Source of the DNA: CAVSLM01 sp963728895
GTDB taxonomy: Bacteria; Pseudomonadota; Gammaproteobacteria; JBBQDK01
Direction: 5' to 3'
Assembly: GCA_963728895.1 (NCBI GenBank)
Contig: CAVSLM010000011.1
Span: forward strand, 301,822-365,821
Length of the DNA stretch: 64,000 nt
Under the pieces are notes generated by a model. The model worked only from the letters and a program-made list of their open reading frames with translations, made no database searches and was not told the origin of the DNA. Numbering within the stretch: position 1 is the stretch's first letter; every line of letters starts with the position of its first letter. Shown one piece after another: positions 8,168-16,657 of this stretch. The position numbers were made by a program, and so were the translations under genes.

Positions 8168-8680
8168 TCAGTGCCCTGGCGGACTCGGCTCCCTGCCGGG
8201 CGCCCAGCGCCTGCTGAGGATCTCCACGCGGTAGCCGTTCTCCTGCAGCAGGGCATCGAATGCAGCGACGTGATTTGCGCCGCACACAAAGAGCAACGGC
8301 GTCGAGGCGACGGCGCGCAGCTGCTCGAGCCAGAACCGCTCGCGTTTGCACGCTTCGCGACGCACCCTGCGCTCGATTTCGCAGGGCGGCATTTCGCTCA
8401 GCAATCCCACTGCGCGCAGCAGGCCGATGTTGCCTATCCCCAGCGCACGGCGCGCGGACTGATCGGGATCGCAGAAGTGATGGGACAGTGTGAGCGCCGC
8501 CGACACGCGCTCGCACACGGTAGCGTCGACGTTCCATTCGTCGAGCGCTTCGCGACTCATCTCCTCGGCAAGCGCGCGGATCCGCAGCGATCGGCAGAGC
8601 TCCGTGAGATAGGGCTCGAACCCGGCCCAGATGCCGTTCTGGTAGCGGTGATCGGTCCCTATGAGGTAGATTTGGTTCAT
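8168..8680 (-). CDS. Conserved hypothetical protein (170 aa, GTDH motif)
   Basis: Starts MNQIYLIGTDHRYQNG, has a central helical part with a CDPDQSARRALGIGNIGLL stretch, and ends with FVCGANHVAAFDALLQENGY. I recall proteins with this GTDH...CGxxHV arrangement as conserved bacterial hypotheticals; the two histidine motifs at opposite ends suggest a shared active or metal site, which is inference. ATG 8680 is chosen because the N-terminal strand YLIGTDH then sits at the extreme start; upstream in-frame codons to 8797 look non-coding. It diverges from the DUF488 gene across 212 nt. Confidence 0.75.
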   Translation of the reverse strand: MNQIYLIGTDHRYQNGIWAGFEPYLTELCRSLRIRALAEEMSREALDEWNVDATVCERVSAALTLSHHFCDPDQSARRALGIGNIGLLRAVGLLSEMPPCEIERRVRREACKRERFWLEQLRAVASTPLLFVCGANHVAAFDALLQENGYRVEILSRRWAPGREPSPPGH

Positions 8681-8892
8681 CGCCTGGCGCGCATTTCTCA
8701 CTGTCCATACGTATAGACCGCTGCGCAGCGTCCGCAGCTCCTGCTGCGAGTCGACGATATTGGTTCCACCTCCAGCAGCACAGGGCCGCTGCGCCACAGG
8801 GCGTTGAGCAATTCCGGCTGGCGCGGTGCAGGCAGCAGATGCAAACGGCGGGAGAAGGCCTGCGCAGTGCCCGCAAAGTGAAAGCCGCCCCT

Positions 8893-9342
8893 ATGAACAG
8901 GACCTTCACCATCGGCTTCACCGGCAAGTCGGCGGCGCAGTTCTTCGGACTGCTCCGGTCGCAACCCGATCTGCAACGGGTGATCGACGTGCGGCTGCAC
9001 AACACCTCGCAGCTTTCCGGCTTCGCCAAACGCGCAGACCTGAAGTTCTTCCTGGACGAGCTCTGCGGAGTCGAATATCTGCATCTGCCGGAGCTCGCCC
9101 CCACCGGGGAGATCCTGCACGACTATCAGAAGGGTGACCGCTCCTGGGAACGCTACCGCGAACGCTTTCTCGACCTGCTTGCCAGACGCAACATCGAGCG
9201 CGGCATAGCGCGCGATGTCGTGGCCGGCGGTTGTCTGCTGTGCAGCGAGCACCAGCCGCATCACTGCCACCGCAGACTGATCGTCGAGTATCTGCAGAAT
9301 GCATGGGGTTGCGACTTGCACGTCGTGCACCTTTGCGAATAG
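8893..9342 (+). CDS. DUF488 family protein
   Basis: 149 residues, cytosolic. Typical DUF488 features: N-terminal TIGFTGKSAAQFFGLL, the VIDVRLHNTSQLSGFAK strand-loop with a conserved DVR, and the C-terminal CLLCSEHQPHHCHR cysteine/histidine motif at about residues 117-130. The family function is unknown; the Cys-His cluster could bind a metal or act as a redox site. ATG at 8893 gives an N-terminus aligned with the family. It stands alone, divergent from the GTDH protein and convergent with the metallopeptidase gene. Confidence 0.88.
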   Translation: MNRTFTIGFTGKSAAQFFGLLRSQPDLQRVIDVRLHNTSQLSGFAKRADLKFFLDELCGVEYLHLPELAPTGEILHDYQKGDRSWERYRERFLDLLARRNIERGIARDVVAGGCLLCSEHQPHHCHRRLIVEYLQNAWGCDLHVVHLCE

Positions 9343-9374
9343 GGCAATCCTTCGCTCCGCTGCCGCGCGGGTGC

Positions 9375-11738
9375 TCAGCCGGGTCCGCGCGGCGCAAGGC
9401 GGGGGGCGGCGGGCTTCGGGTCGTGCTCGTTGCGCCCGGCATCGGCGCCCTGCGATGGCAGGCTTGCGAGAGGCGTGCGCGGCGCCGGTGCGGCCCCGTT
9501 GTCGGGCGGCGTGCTGCCGTCGGCCTGGACGACCGGCTGTGACAGCGGCGAGTCGATCACGGGCCACTGGCCCTTCAGCAGGTTCGTGGCGCGGGCGGCG
9601 TCAAAGACGAGATAACTGTACTTGGCATAATGCGGGAGCTTGCGCGCGAGCGAGGGCAGCGTTTCCACCGCGTCGGTCGCGAGCCACACCAGCACCTGAT
9701 CCGGAGCCGCATGCTGTGGCGCGACCACGACCAGCGCGCCGGTCTTGCGGGCCACACGGTTCCCGGCGATGTTCGCGCCGGCTTCGTCCCGGCCGAAGGC
9801 GTGACCCTGCAGCGCCTGCGTCATGGCCGAGCGATGGCGATTGTCCCAACCGAACAGCCACACGGTTCGCTCCGCCGGCAGCCCATCGAGCGCATCGTCC
9901 CACGTCACCTGTGTCCCCGCGTGCGCGCGTTGCCAGGCGCGCGCCTGTGCCTCGCAGGCTGCGCGCAGGGCCGGCGGCGCCGATCTCGGGAGCACGATGG
10001 TCACGGCCTCGGCGGCATAGGCCTGGCCGATGGAAGGCGGGGTCTCACCGCGGGCGAGGCGGCGGAAGAGGTCGAACTCGGCGTCCACCTCCAATCGCAA
10101 CGGTCGCGCCGCAAGCGTGAGGTCGAGGCGCAGGTGTCTGGCCGGCATCGGCACCGTGGTCTGGTAGGCGGTGGCCTGGCCCTGCAGATGCACGGCGACC
10201 GGGACCTGCAGGTCGTAGGCCGGACCTTCCTGCACCTGATCGAGCTGCGCGGTGAGGCGAAAGCCGTTTCCCTGAGGCTGCGCGCGGACTTCGCGCAGCC
10301 TCAGGGCCGGGGCGCCGGTACGCTGCACCCATTGCGCGAAAAACGAACCGAGATCGCGCCGCCCCGCCTTCTCGAAGCTCGCCTCCAGGTCCTGCCAGGT
10401 GGCGACCTGGAACAGGTGGGTTCGGTAAAAATCGCGCAGCGCGTCGACGAAGACCGCATCGCCGAGCAGGCGCCGCAGCATGTGGAACACCATCAGCCCC
10501 TTTCCGTAGCCCACCGCTTCGGTCACGGTGTCGTGGCGGCCGCGGAAATCGCTGAGCGGAAAGTCGGCCTGCCCGCGTACGAAGTCGGCATAGCGCTGCA
10601 GCGCCGAGCGGCGGTACTCGGCACCTTCCCCGTCCTGTTCCTTGAGCAGATGATCGGCGAGATAGCTCGTCAGTCCCTCGGACCAGTTGCCGGACGCATA
10701 GTCAACGAAGACGCCGTTGCCCCACCAGTTGTGCAGAATTTCGTGCGGGTAGGAAGAGCGCAGGATGAACGGAAAGCGGATCACCTGCGGGCCGAGCAGC
10801 GTGAACGACGGCATGCCGTAGCCGGTCTCCCAGAAGTTCTCGACCAGCGCGAACTTCGGGTAGGGATACTGGCCGAGGAGCCGTGAATACAGGGCGAGAT
10901 AGCGCTGCGTGGCCTCCAGATAGCGCTGCGCAAGCGCGGCGTCCGCGTGACGCAGATACACCTGCGCCTCGGCGATCGGGCCCGGCGAGCGATACTCGAC
11001 GAAGGGTGCCGCAATCAGCAGCACCTCCTCCTGCGGGGTGTCGCTGTGCCAGGTTTCGCGCGTTGCCCCGGCGCTCGCCTCGACCGCGGTGCGCGCGCCC
11101 TGGCTGACCGAGTGCCATCCCGGAGGAAGGTGCACGTCCAGAGTGAAGTCGCGCACCGGCAAGTCATGGATTTCGGGCACCCAGGCGCTGGCGCCGGAGA
11201 GAAACACGCCCTCGGCGCCGACGATGCCGGGCGAGACGCTGAAGCTGCGCGCATATTCGGGGCTGAGCGATTCGACGGGATGATGGAGGATGCCGCCATA
11301 GGAAAGCGTGAAATGCCGCGCGCCCGGTGCAAGCTCGACACGCAAGCGCTCCGTTGGCACGGCGCCGGCGGGTCCGGCAGTGTCCAGGCGCTCCAGCCTG
11401 CCGGGCGTGTCGAGGAGCCGGGGATCGAGACCCGCATGCAGACGCAGCAGCAGCGGAGCCTTCGCCGCATCTGGCAGCGCCACGCGATCGATCACCTCGA
11501 TGCGATGCGTGCCGGGGTGCAGGGTGACGCTGAGCGCGTGCGCCAGTCCGTCGTGCCCTGCCGCCTCGGCCGGACGCGGCAGCAGCAACAGGGCGAGCAC
11601 CGACAGCACCGATGCGAGGGTCTGCAATGAGAGCAATTGCCGGGCGCGGTGTGGGTGGGCTGCACGCAATGCGTGCGGACCGATCCGAGGGGGCGGCTCG
11701 TGGACCGCCCCCACGTTTGACCGGGATCGCCCGGACAT
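9375..11738 (-). CDS. M1-like (gluzincin) zinc metallopeptidase, exported
   Basis: 787 residues from the first ATG. Zinc site: HEILH at 332-336 with the third ligand in NWSEGL (Glu354), as in M1 aminopeptidases and the ERAP/LTA4H fold. The substrate-side motif is ETGYGMPSF rather than the classical GAMEN, so aminopeptidase activity is not assured. A hydrophobic segment ending PRPAEA at about 58 is a signal peptide. The start is uncertain: the ATG leaves 34 basic residues before the signal, and a strong hairpin (11689-11712) falls inside that stretch. TTG at 11636 may be the real start (753 aa). The C-terminal ~250 residues are of unknown role. It lies 21 nt after satP. Confidence 0.85.
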   Translation of the reverse strand: MSGRSRSNVGAVHEPPPRIGPHALRAAHPHRARQLLSLQTLASVLSVLALLLLPRPAEAAGHDGLAHALSVTLHPGTHRIEVIDRVALPDAAKAPLLLRLHAGLDPRLLDTPGRLERLDTAGPAGAVPTERLRVELAPGARHFTLSYGGILHHPVESLSPEYARSFSVSPGIVGAEGVFLSGASAWVPEIHDLPVRDFTLDVHLPPGWHSVSQGARTAVEASAGATRETWHSDTPQEEVLLIAAPFVEYRSPGPIAEAQVYLRHADAALAQRYLEATQRYLALYSRLLGQYPYPKFALVENFWETGYGMPSFTLLGPQVIRFPFILRSSYPHEILHNWWGNGVFVDYASGNWSEGLTSYLADHLLKEQDGEGAEYRRSALQRYADFVRGQADFPLSDFRGRHDTVTEAVGYGKGLMVFHMLRRLLGDAVFVDALRDFYRTHLFQVATWQDLEASFEKAGRRDLGSFFAQWVQRTGAPALRLREVRAQPQGNGFRLTAQLDQVQEGPAYDLQVPVAVHLQGQATAYQTTVPMPARHLRLDLTLAARPLRLEVDAEFDLFRRLARGETPPSIGQAYAAEAVTIVLPRSAPPALRAACEAQARAWQRAHAGTQVTWDDALDGLPAERTVWLFGWDNRHRSAMTQALQGHAFGRDEAGANIAGNRVARKTGALVVVAPQHAAPDQVLVWLATDAVETLPSLARKLPHYAKYSYLVFDAARATNLLKGQWPVIDSPLSQPVVQADGSTPPDNGAAPAPRTPLASLPSQGADAGRNEHDPKPAAPRLAPRGPG
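11689..11712 (-). terminator. GC hairpin downstream of satP
   Basis: GGGGGCGG (11689-11696) pairs with CCGCCCCC (11705-11712), loop 8 nt. On the minus strand it sits ~48 nt past the satP stop. It lacks a clear U-tract, so it may only slow transcription or be part of the leader of the peptidase gene. Confidence 0.4.
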
Positions 11739-11759
11739 CCGCGCCGCAGCCGGCGCCGC

Positions 11760-12359
11760 TCAAGCCTGCCGGGCGACCAGCCCCAGCGGACACACGGCGC
11801 GTCCGTAGATCTCGTTCAGGACCTGGGCAAGGCCGGTGTAGATCGCCAGCGCGCCGCAGAGTATGCCTTCCCAGCCGGCGAATACCTTGAGCGCGGCGAT
11901 ACCGGTCCAGTCGCCGGCGGCGAGCAGGAAAAACAGCAGCGTCAGCGTGGCGAATACCCCTTGCAGCGCGCGGGACAGCTTCAGTGTGCCGAAGAACATC
12001 ACGCCGGTGAACACCCCCCAGATGGCGAGATACCATCCCATGGCGATCGGGTTCGGTGCGTTGGCGACGCCCAGCTTCGGTAGCACCAGCAGCCCCGCAA
12101 GACTCAGCCAGAAGAAGCCGTAGGAGGTGAAAGCGGTGGTGCCGAAGGTGTTCGCCTTGCGCCACTCCATCACCCCGGCGAGCACCTGGGCGAGGCCGCC
12201 GTAGAAGATGCCCATGCCGAGGATCATTGCATCCAACGGATACATGCCGGCATTCGCCAGATTGAGCAGCACCGTGGTGAGACCGAACGCGGCCAGACCC
12301 AGAGGAGCCGGGTTCGCGGTGTTGTCAGCCAGTACCAGAACTTGGGGATTGTGATTCAT
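11760..12359 (-). CDS. satP: Acetate uptake transporter, GPR1/FUN34/YaaH (SatP) family
   Basis: 199 residues, inner membrane, six predicted helices. The signature NPAPLGLAAFGLTT near the N-terminus (NPAPLGL motif) and YGGLAQVLAGVMEWRKANTF are diagnostic of the family, which takes up acetate or succinate with protons. E. coli SatP is 188 residues. ATG at 12359 (MNHNPQVLV) is preceded by GGAGGG eight nt upstream; upstream in-frame ATG codons lack family sequence. The 132-nt gap to hpnA likely holds its promoter. Confidence 0.93.
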   Translation of the reverse strand: MNHNPQVLVLADNTANPAPLGLAAFGLTTVLLNLANAGMYPLDAMILGMGIFYGGLAQVLAGVMEWRKANTFGTTAFTSYGFFWLSLAGLLVLPKLGVANAPNPIAMGWYLAIWGVFTGVMFFGTLKLSRALQGVFATLTLLFFLLAAGDWTGIAALKVFAGWEGILCGALAIYTGLAQVLNEIYGRAVCPLGLVARQA

Positions 12360-12491
12360 TGTGCCCTCCGTCGTAATTGTCTGCGGGACTCTGCCCACAG
12401 GCCCCCCTCGGCCCTGGTCGGTCGCCGTCCCGCGGCGACGCAAGTCTACAGGAGGGATCGCCTCACGCGCGTTCGTCACGGAAAAGAATTT

Positions 12492-13520
12492 TCAGCGCTG
12501 GCCGGCGCGGTGTGCGGCGCCCGCCAGGCCGCCGGCGAGCTCGATGTCGCGAAACCACTGCACCGCATCGCGCAGCGCCTCGTGCGCCGCACGCGGTGCA
12601 TAGCCGAGCGCGTTGCGCGCCTTGGCGCTGGAGAAGTACATGCGCTTGCGCGCGAGGCGCACGCCGTCCACGGTGACCAGCGGCTCGCCGCCGCCCGAAA
12701 GCCGCGCCCAGCACTCGGCCACATAGGCGACCGGCAGCACCAGAGCATGCGGCAGACGGATGCGCGGCGGCTTGCGCTGCAGGAACTCGGCAATGACCTG
12801 CAGGATTTCGCGCAGCGTCATGTCCTCGCCGCCCAGAATGTAGCGTTCGCCGGTGACGCCGCGCTCGAATGCCAGCCGATGTCCGACGGCCACGTCGTCG
12901 ACGTGCACGATGTTGAGCCCGGTGTCGACATAGGCCGGCATGCGTCCGGCAACGGCATCACGGATCATGCGCCCGGTGGGCGTGGGTCGCAGGTCACGCG
13001 GTCCCACCGGAGTCGACGGATTGACGATGATCACGGGTAGACCTTCCTCCGCGGCCATGCGCCGCACCTCCTCCTCGGCGAGAAACTTGGAGCGCTTGTA
13101 ATGGCCGATCATGTCCTGCAGCACGACCGGCGTGTCCTCATCGGCGGGCGTGCCGTCCGCGCTCAGACCCAGGGTGGCGACGCTGCTGGTGTAGACGATG
13201 CGCTGCACGCCGGCCTCGGCCGCCGCGTGCAACAGGTCGCGGGTGCCGGTGACGTTCGTGGCGTAGAGGTTGCGCGGATCGGGTGCCCACAGCCGGTAGT
13301 CGGCGGCGACATGGAACAGCGCATCGCAGCCGCGCACCGCGCGATCCAGGGAGCGCCGGTTGGTGAGGTCGCCCGTGATGGTCGCGAGCGGCAGCTCGGC
13401 CAGGTTGCGCGGATCGCTGGTCGAGCGCACCAGCGCGCGCACCGCGTGCCCGCAGCGCAGCAGCTCGCGCACCACCGCCGAGCCGACGAATCCCGACGCA
13501 CCGGTGATCAGGGTGGTCAT
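12492..13520 (-). CDS. hpnA: Hopanoid-associated NAD-dependent sugar epimerase HpnA
   Basis: 342 residues, extended short-chain dehydrogenase. It has the N-terminal Rossmann motif TGASGFVGS (residues 6-14) and a YKRSK (Tyr-x-x-x-Lys) catalytic pair. FHVAADYRLWAPDP and NPSTPVGPRDLRPTPTGRMI are typical of HpnA, proposed to act on the sugar moiety of composite hopanoids. Its ATG overlaps the TGA of the cyclase gene (ATGA), so it is translationally coupled as the last gene of dxs-sqs-shc-hpnA. Upstream in-frame sequence to 13838 is the antisense/other frame of shc and is not used. Confidence 0.93.
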   Translation of the reverse strand: MTTLITGASGFVGSAVVRELLRCGHAVRALVRSTSDPRNLAELPLATITGDLTNRRSLDRAVRGCDALFHVAADYRLWAPDPRNLYATNVTGTRDLLHAAAEAGVQRIVYTSSVATLGLSADGTPADEDTPVVLQDMIGHYKRSKFLAEEEVRRMAAEEGLPVIIVNPSTPVGPRDLRPTPTGRMIRDAVAGRMPAYVDTGLNIVHVDDVAVGHRLAFERGVTGERYILGGEDMTLREILQVIAEFLQRKPPRIRLPHALVLPVAYVAECWARLSGGGEPLVTVDGVRLARKRMYFSSAKARNALGYAPRAAHEALRDAVQWFRDIELAGGLAGAAHRAGQR

Positions 13521-15486
13521 GTACCGGCGGGTGGCCGCGGCACCGACGTCAGCCGCCGGTAGCGCGCCAGTGCCCATAGCGGGAAATAGAGCCGGTAGCC
13601 GTGATAACGGAGATAGAACACCCGCGGGAATCCCGGGGCGGTGAACTCGGCGTCGTCCCAGCCGCCGTGCGGGCGCTGCGTGCGCAGCAGAAAGTCGATG
13701 CCCCGGCGCACCCCCGCTCCGTGCACAAGACCCGCCGCCAGCAGCCCGAGCAGCGCCCATGCAGTGTGAAAGGAGGTGCTGGCGACGCCGCGTCCGCGCA
13801 GCGTCGGGTCGAAATAGCTGCCGTTGCTTTCGCCCCACCCGCCGTCGGGCTGCTGCACGCGCTGCAGGAACTCAGCACCGCGCCGCACGGCGGCATCCTC
13901 CGGGCCGATGCCCGCGAGCTCCAGTGCCGCAAGCACCGACCAGGTGCCGTAGATGTAGTTCGTGCCCCAGCGGCCGAACCACGCCCCGTCCGGCTCCTGT
14001 TCCCTGCGCAGGAAGTCGATGGCGTCGCGCAACACGCCACGGCAGGCCGGTCGCTGGCCGGCGGCAAGCGCCAGCAGCACCACACAGCGCGCGCTCACGT
14101 CGCTGGTCGGCGGATCGAGCAGGGCGCCGTGATCGGCGAACGGAATCTCGTTCAGGTGGTAATGGGTGTTGTCGACGTCGAAGGCGGCGAAGCCGCCGCC
14201 GCGCGACTGCATGCCGCAGATCCAGTCGGCTGCGCGAAGCACTGCCGGGCGGTAGTTGGGCCGGGCGTTCTGGGCCAGCGCCCAGCCCACCGCACCGGTG
14301 TCGTCCACGTCCGGGTAGTAGTCGTTGCGAAACTGGAAGGGCCAGCCGCCGCCCGCCAACTGCGGCCGGCGATCACGCCAGTCGCCGGGCTCGTCGGTGA
14401 GCTGCAACGGCACCAGCCAGTCGAGCGCGCGCTCCACGGACTGCAGCGCGCGCGCACTCGCCTCTTCCTGCAGCGCGAGGCTTGCCAGGGCCGTATCCCA
14501 CACCGGCGACACGCAGGGCTGGCAATAGGCGCTCTCACCGTCGAAGACCAGCAACGCCCGCAGGGCCTCACGCGCCGTGACGCGATCCGGATGGGCCGCA
14601 GGGTAGCCGAGCAGGTCCATGGCGAGATAGGCATTGACCATCGCCGGGAAGATGGCGCCGAGGCCCGACGTGCCGTTCAGGCGCGCGACGAACCATGCCT
14701 CGGCGCGGCGCGTGGCGCGCCGGCGCAGCCACGCTGGGAAACCGCGGCTCCGCCGCGCGCAGCACGCGATCCACCACCAGCAGCACGCGATTGAGGCGTG
14801 AGCGTATCGGGAAGTAGTTGCGCTCCTGCTCCGGTGGCGTGACGAACAGCTCCGCGATGCCCAGGCCGAGCGGATTGCGCGCACGGACCTTGTTGCTGCA
14901 CAGGATCAGCAACGGTACCAGGACGGTGCGCGTCCAATAGGAAACCTTGCTGAGATGGAACGGGAACCAGCGCGGCAGCAGCATCACCTCGACGGGGATG
15001 CAGGGCACACCGCGCCAGGGAATCTGTCCGAAGAAGGCTAGGGTGATGCGCGTGAACACGTTGCACGCGCTGCACCTCCACGCCCCAGGATGGCGGCGCG
15101 CGCGCGGGCCATGTGCGGCGCATCGGGGCTGTCGCCGGCGAGCTTCAGGGCGTAGTAGGCCTTGACCGAACAGCTGACGTTGGCCTCGCCGCCGTGATAA
15201 AGCGGCCAGCCGCCGTCCTCGCCCTGTTGTGCGCGCAGGTAGCGCGCCAGCCGCTCCTGCAGGGCCGCTTCGATCTCGTCCATGAAGTGCATCATCAGCA
15301 CGTACTCGGCGGGGATCGTGCAGTCGGCCTCGAGCTCGAAGCACCAGTAGCCGGCGTCGTGCTGCAGATGAAGCAGGCGCTCGCGCGCGGCATCGATCGC
15401 CGCCTCCAGCCCGGCGCCGCCCGGATGCCCGGCCTGCTGCGCGCGGGCGCGCCGGTGGGATGCGCCACCTCGAGCAGCTCTCTCAC
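13517..15486 (-). CDS. shc: Squalene-hopene cyclase, reading frame broken by three 1-nt indels
   Basis: Cyclises squalene to hopene at the cytoplasmic membrane. The family sequence is complete but spread over frames. GTG at 15486 overlaps the upstream stop (GTGA). A 1-nt loss near 15438 leads into GYWCFELEADCTIPAEY. A second loss near 15064 leads into NVFTRITLAFFGQIPWRG. A 1-nt gain in a CCC run near 14740 leads into the long C-terminal part. The acid motif DVDDTG (DxDDT) and several QW repeats (QPDGGWGES, RPHGGWDD) are intact. Repaired length would be ~656 residues, normal for the family. Errors in the assembled sequence are more likely than decay, since rpoC and rpsG show similar lesions. 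Confidence 0.88.
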
Positions 15487-16657
15487 GGTTCGATTTCCTC
15501 GCTCGCGCGCTCAGGCTCCGCCGCCGGCGACTCGCCGGCAGCGATGGCGTTTCGCCGTGCGCCGGGGTTGATTCGCGTGGTTCGTTGCCCATTGCGCGCC
15601 AGCCCGTGTCCGGCGAGCGCAAACCACAGGCGCAGCAGGCGATCGTGTCCGGCGATGACGCCATGGTTGCCACCGTCGGGCGCACGCTGCGGCGCGAGAT
15701 CTTGACCTGGCTGCCCGCCGAGTAGTCGCGATGCCGGTCGATCCTGCGCAGGGTCAGCACCGCCATCCCCAGCGCCCACAGGCAGAAGTGGCGAATGCCC
15801 GTCTCGTGGGCGGGAATCAGCAGCGTGTACTCGAGCGCCTCGTGCAGGTGCGAATGGGCCACCGCGATCAACTGGGCAATGCCCGTGCCGAAGCCCTCCG
15901 CCTGCAGCCCCGGCTGCAGCCGCGCCAGCTCGCAGCCCTCGGCCCCGAACACGTCCTGCGGCAGCCAGCACACCCCGCGCCGGAAATCCTCCCACACGTC
16001 CTTGAGGATGTTGGTCATCTGCAGGCCCTGGCCGAAGGCGACGGCGAGGCGCAGCAGCTCGGACCGGTGCGCGGCGATCTGCGGCGAGTAGCTGCAGAAC
16101 AACGCCGTCAGCATCTCGCCGACGACCCCGGCGACGTAATAGCAGTAGCGATCCATCATGGCCAGGTCGGAGAGTCCCGCGCTGCTGGCGCCGCGCTGAA
16201 ACTGCGGCATGCCCTCGGCCATGATGCGCACGCAGCGCTCGATGGCCTGGCGTTGGTCCTGCGGCAGGCCGTGGGTGATGGCGAGCACCGCGGGCACCAC
16301 GCGGATCAGCTCGTGCTCGGCAGGCAGGGTGCCGGAGCAGAGCAGCGGCGCGAGCTCGCGGGAAAAGCGCTCCGGCGGCTGCATGCCTGCGACCGCTTCG
16401 ACGAACTGTGCGCAGAAGTGATCCTTCTGTGCCGCCGTGAGGGCGGCCTCATCCTCTACCGTGTCCAGGATGCGGCACAGCAGGTAGGCGTTGGCTACCG
16501 CGTGGCGCAGCGCGGGCGGCAGCTGCGGGATGGTCAGCGCAAAGGTTCGCGAGACCCCGGCGAGCAGCTGCTCCTGCAGCGCCTGAGCCGCGGCGCCGAC
16601 CGGCGCACCGTCGCCCGGGCAGTGCAGACTGCGTTGCGGTGCGGCGGTGGCGCTCAT
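15483..16657 (-). CDS. Squalene synthase (farnesyl-diphosphate farnesyltransferase), one frameshift near C-terminus
   Basis: Condenses two farnesyl diphosphates to squalene, the cyclase substrate. Two Asp-rich motifs are visible: DTVEDE (65-70) and NILKDVWED (216-224). YCYYVAGVVGEMLT at 171-184 is of the eukaryotic/Methylococcus squalene-synthase type rather than HpnC/HpnD, so one enzyme may replace the HpnCDE route. After QVKISRRSVRPTVATM the frame shifts (1 nt missing near 15660) and the natural tail IAGHDRLLRLWFALAGHG continues to the TGA at 15485-15483. Repaired length is ~391 residues. ATG 16657 overlaps the dxs stop (ATGA). E. coli lacks this gene. Confidence 0.9.
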
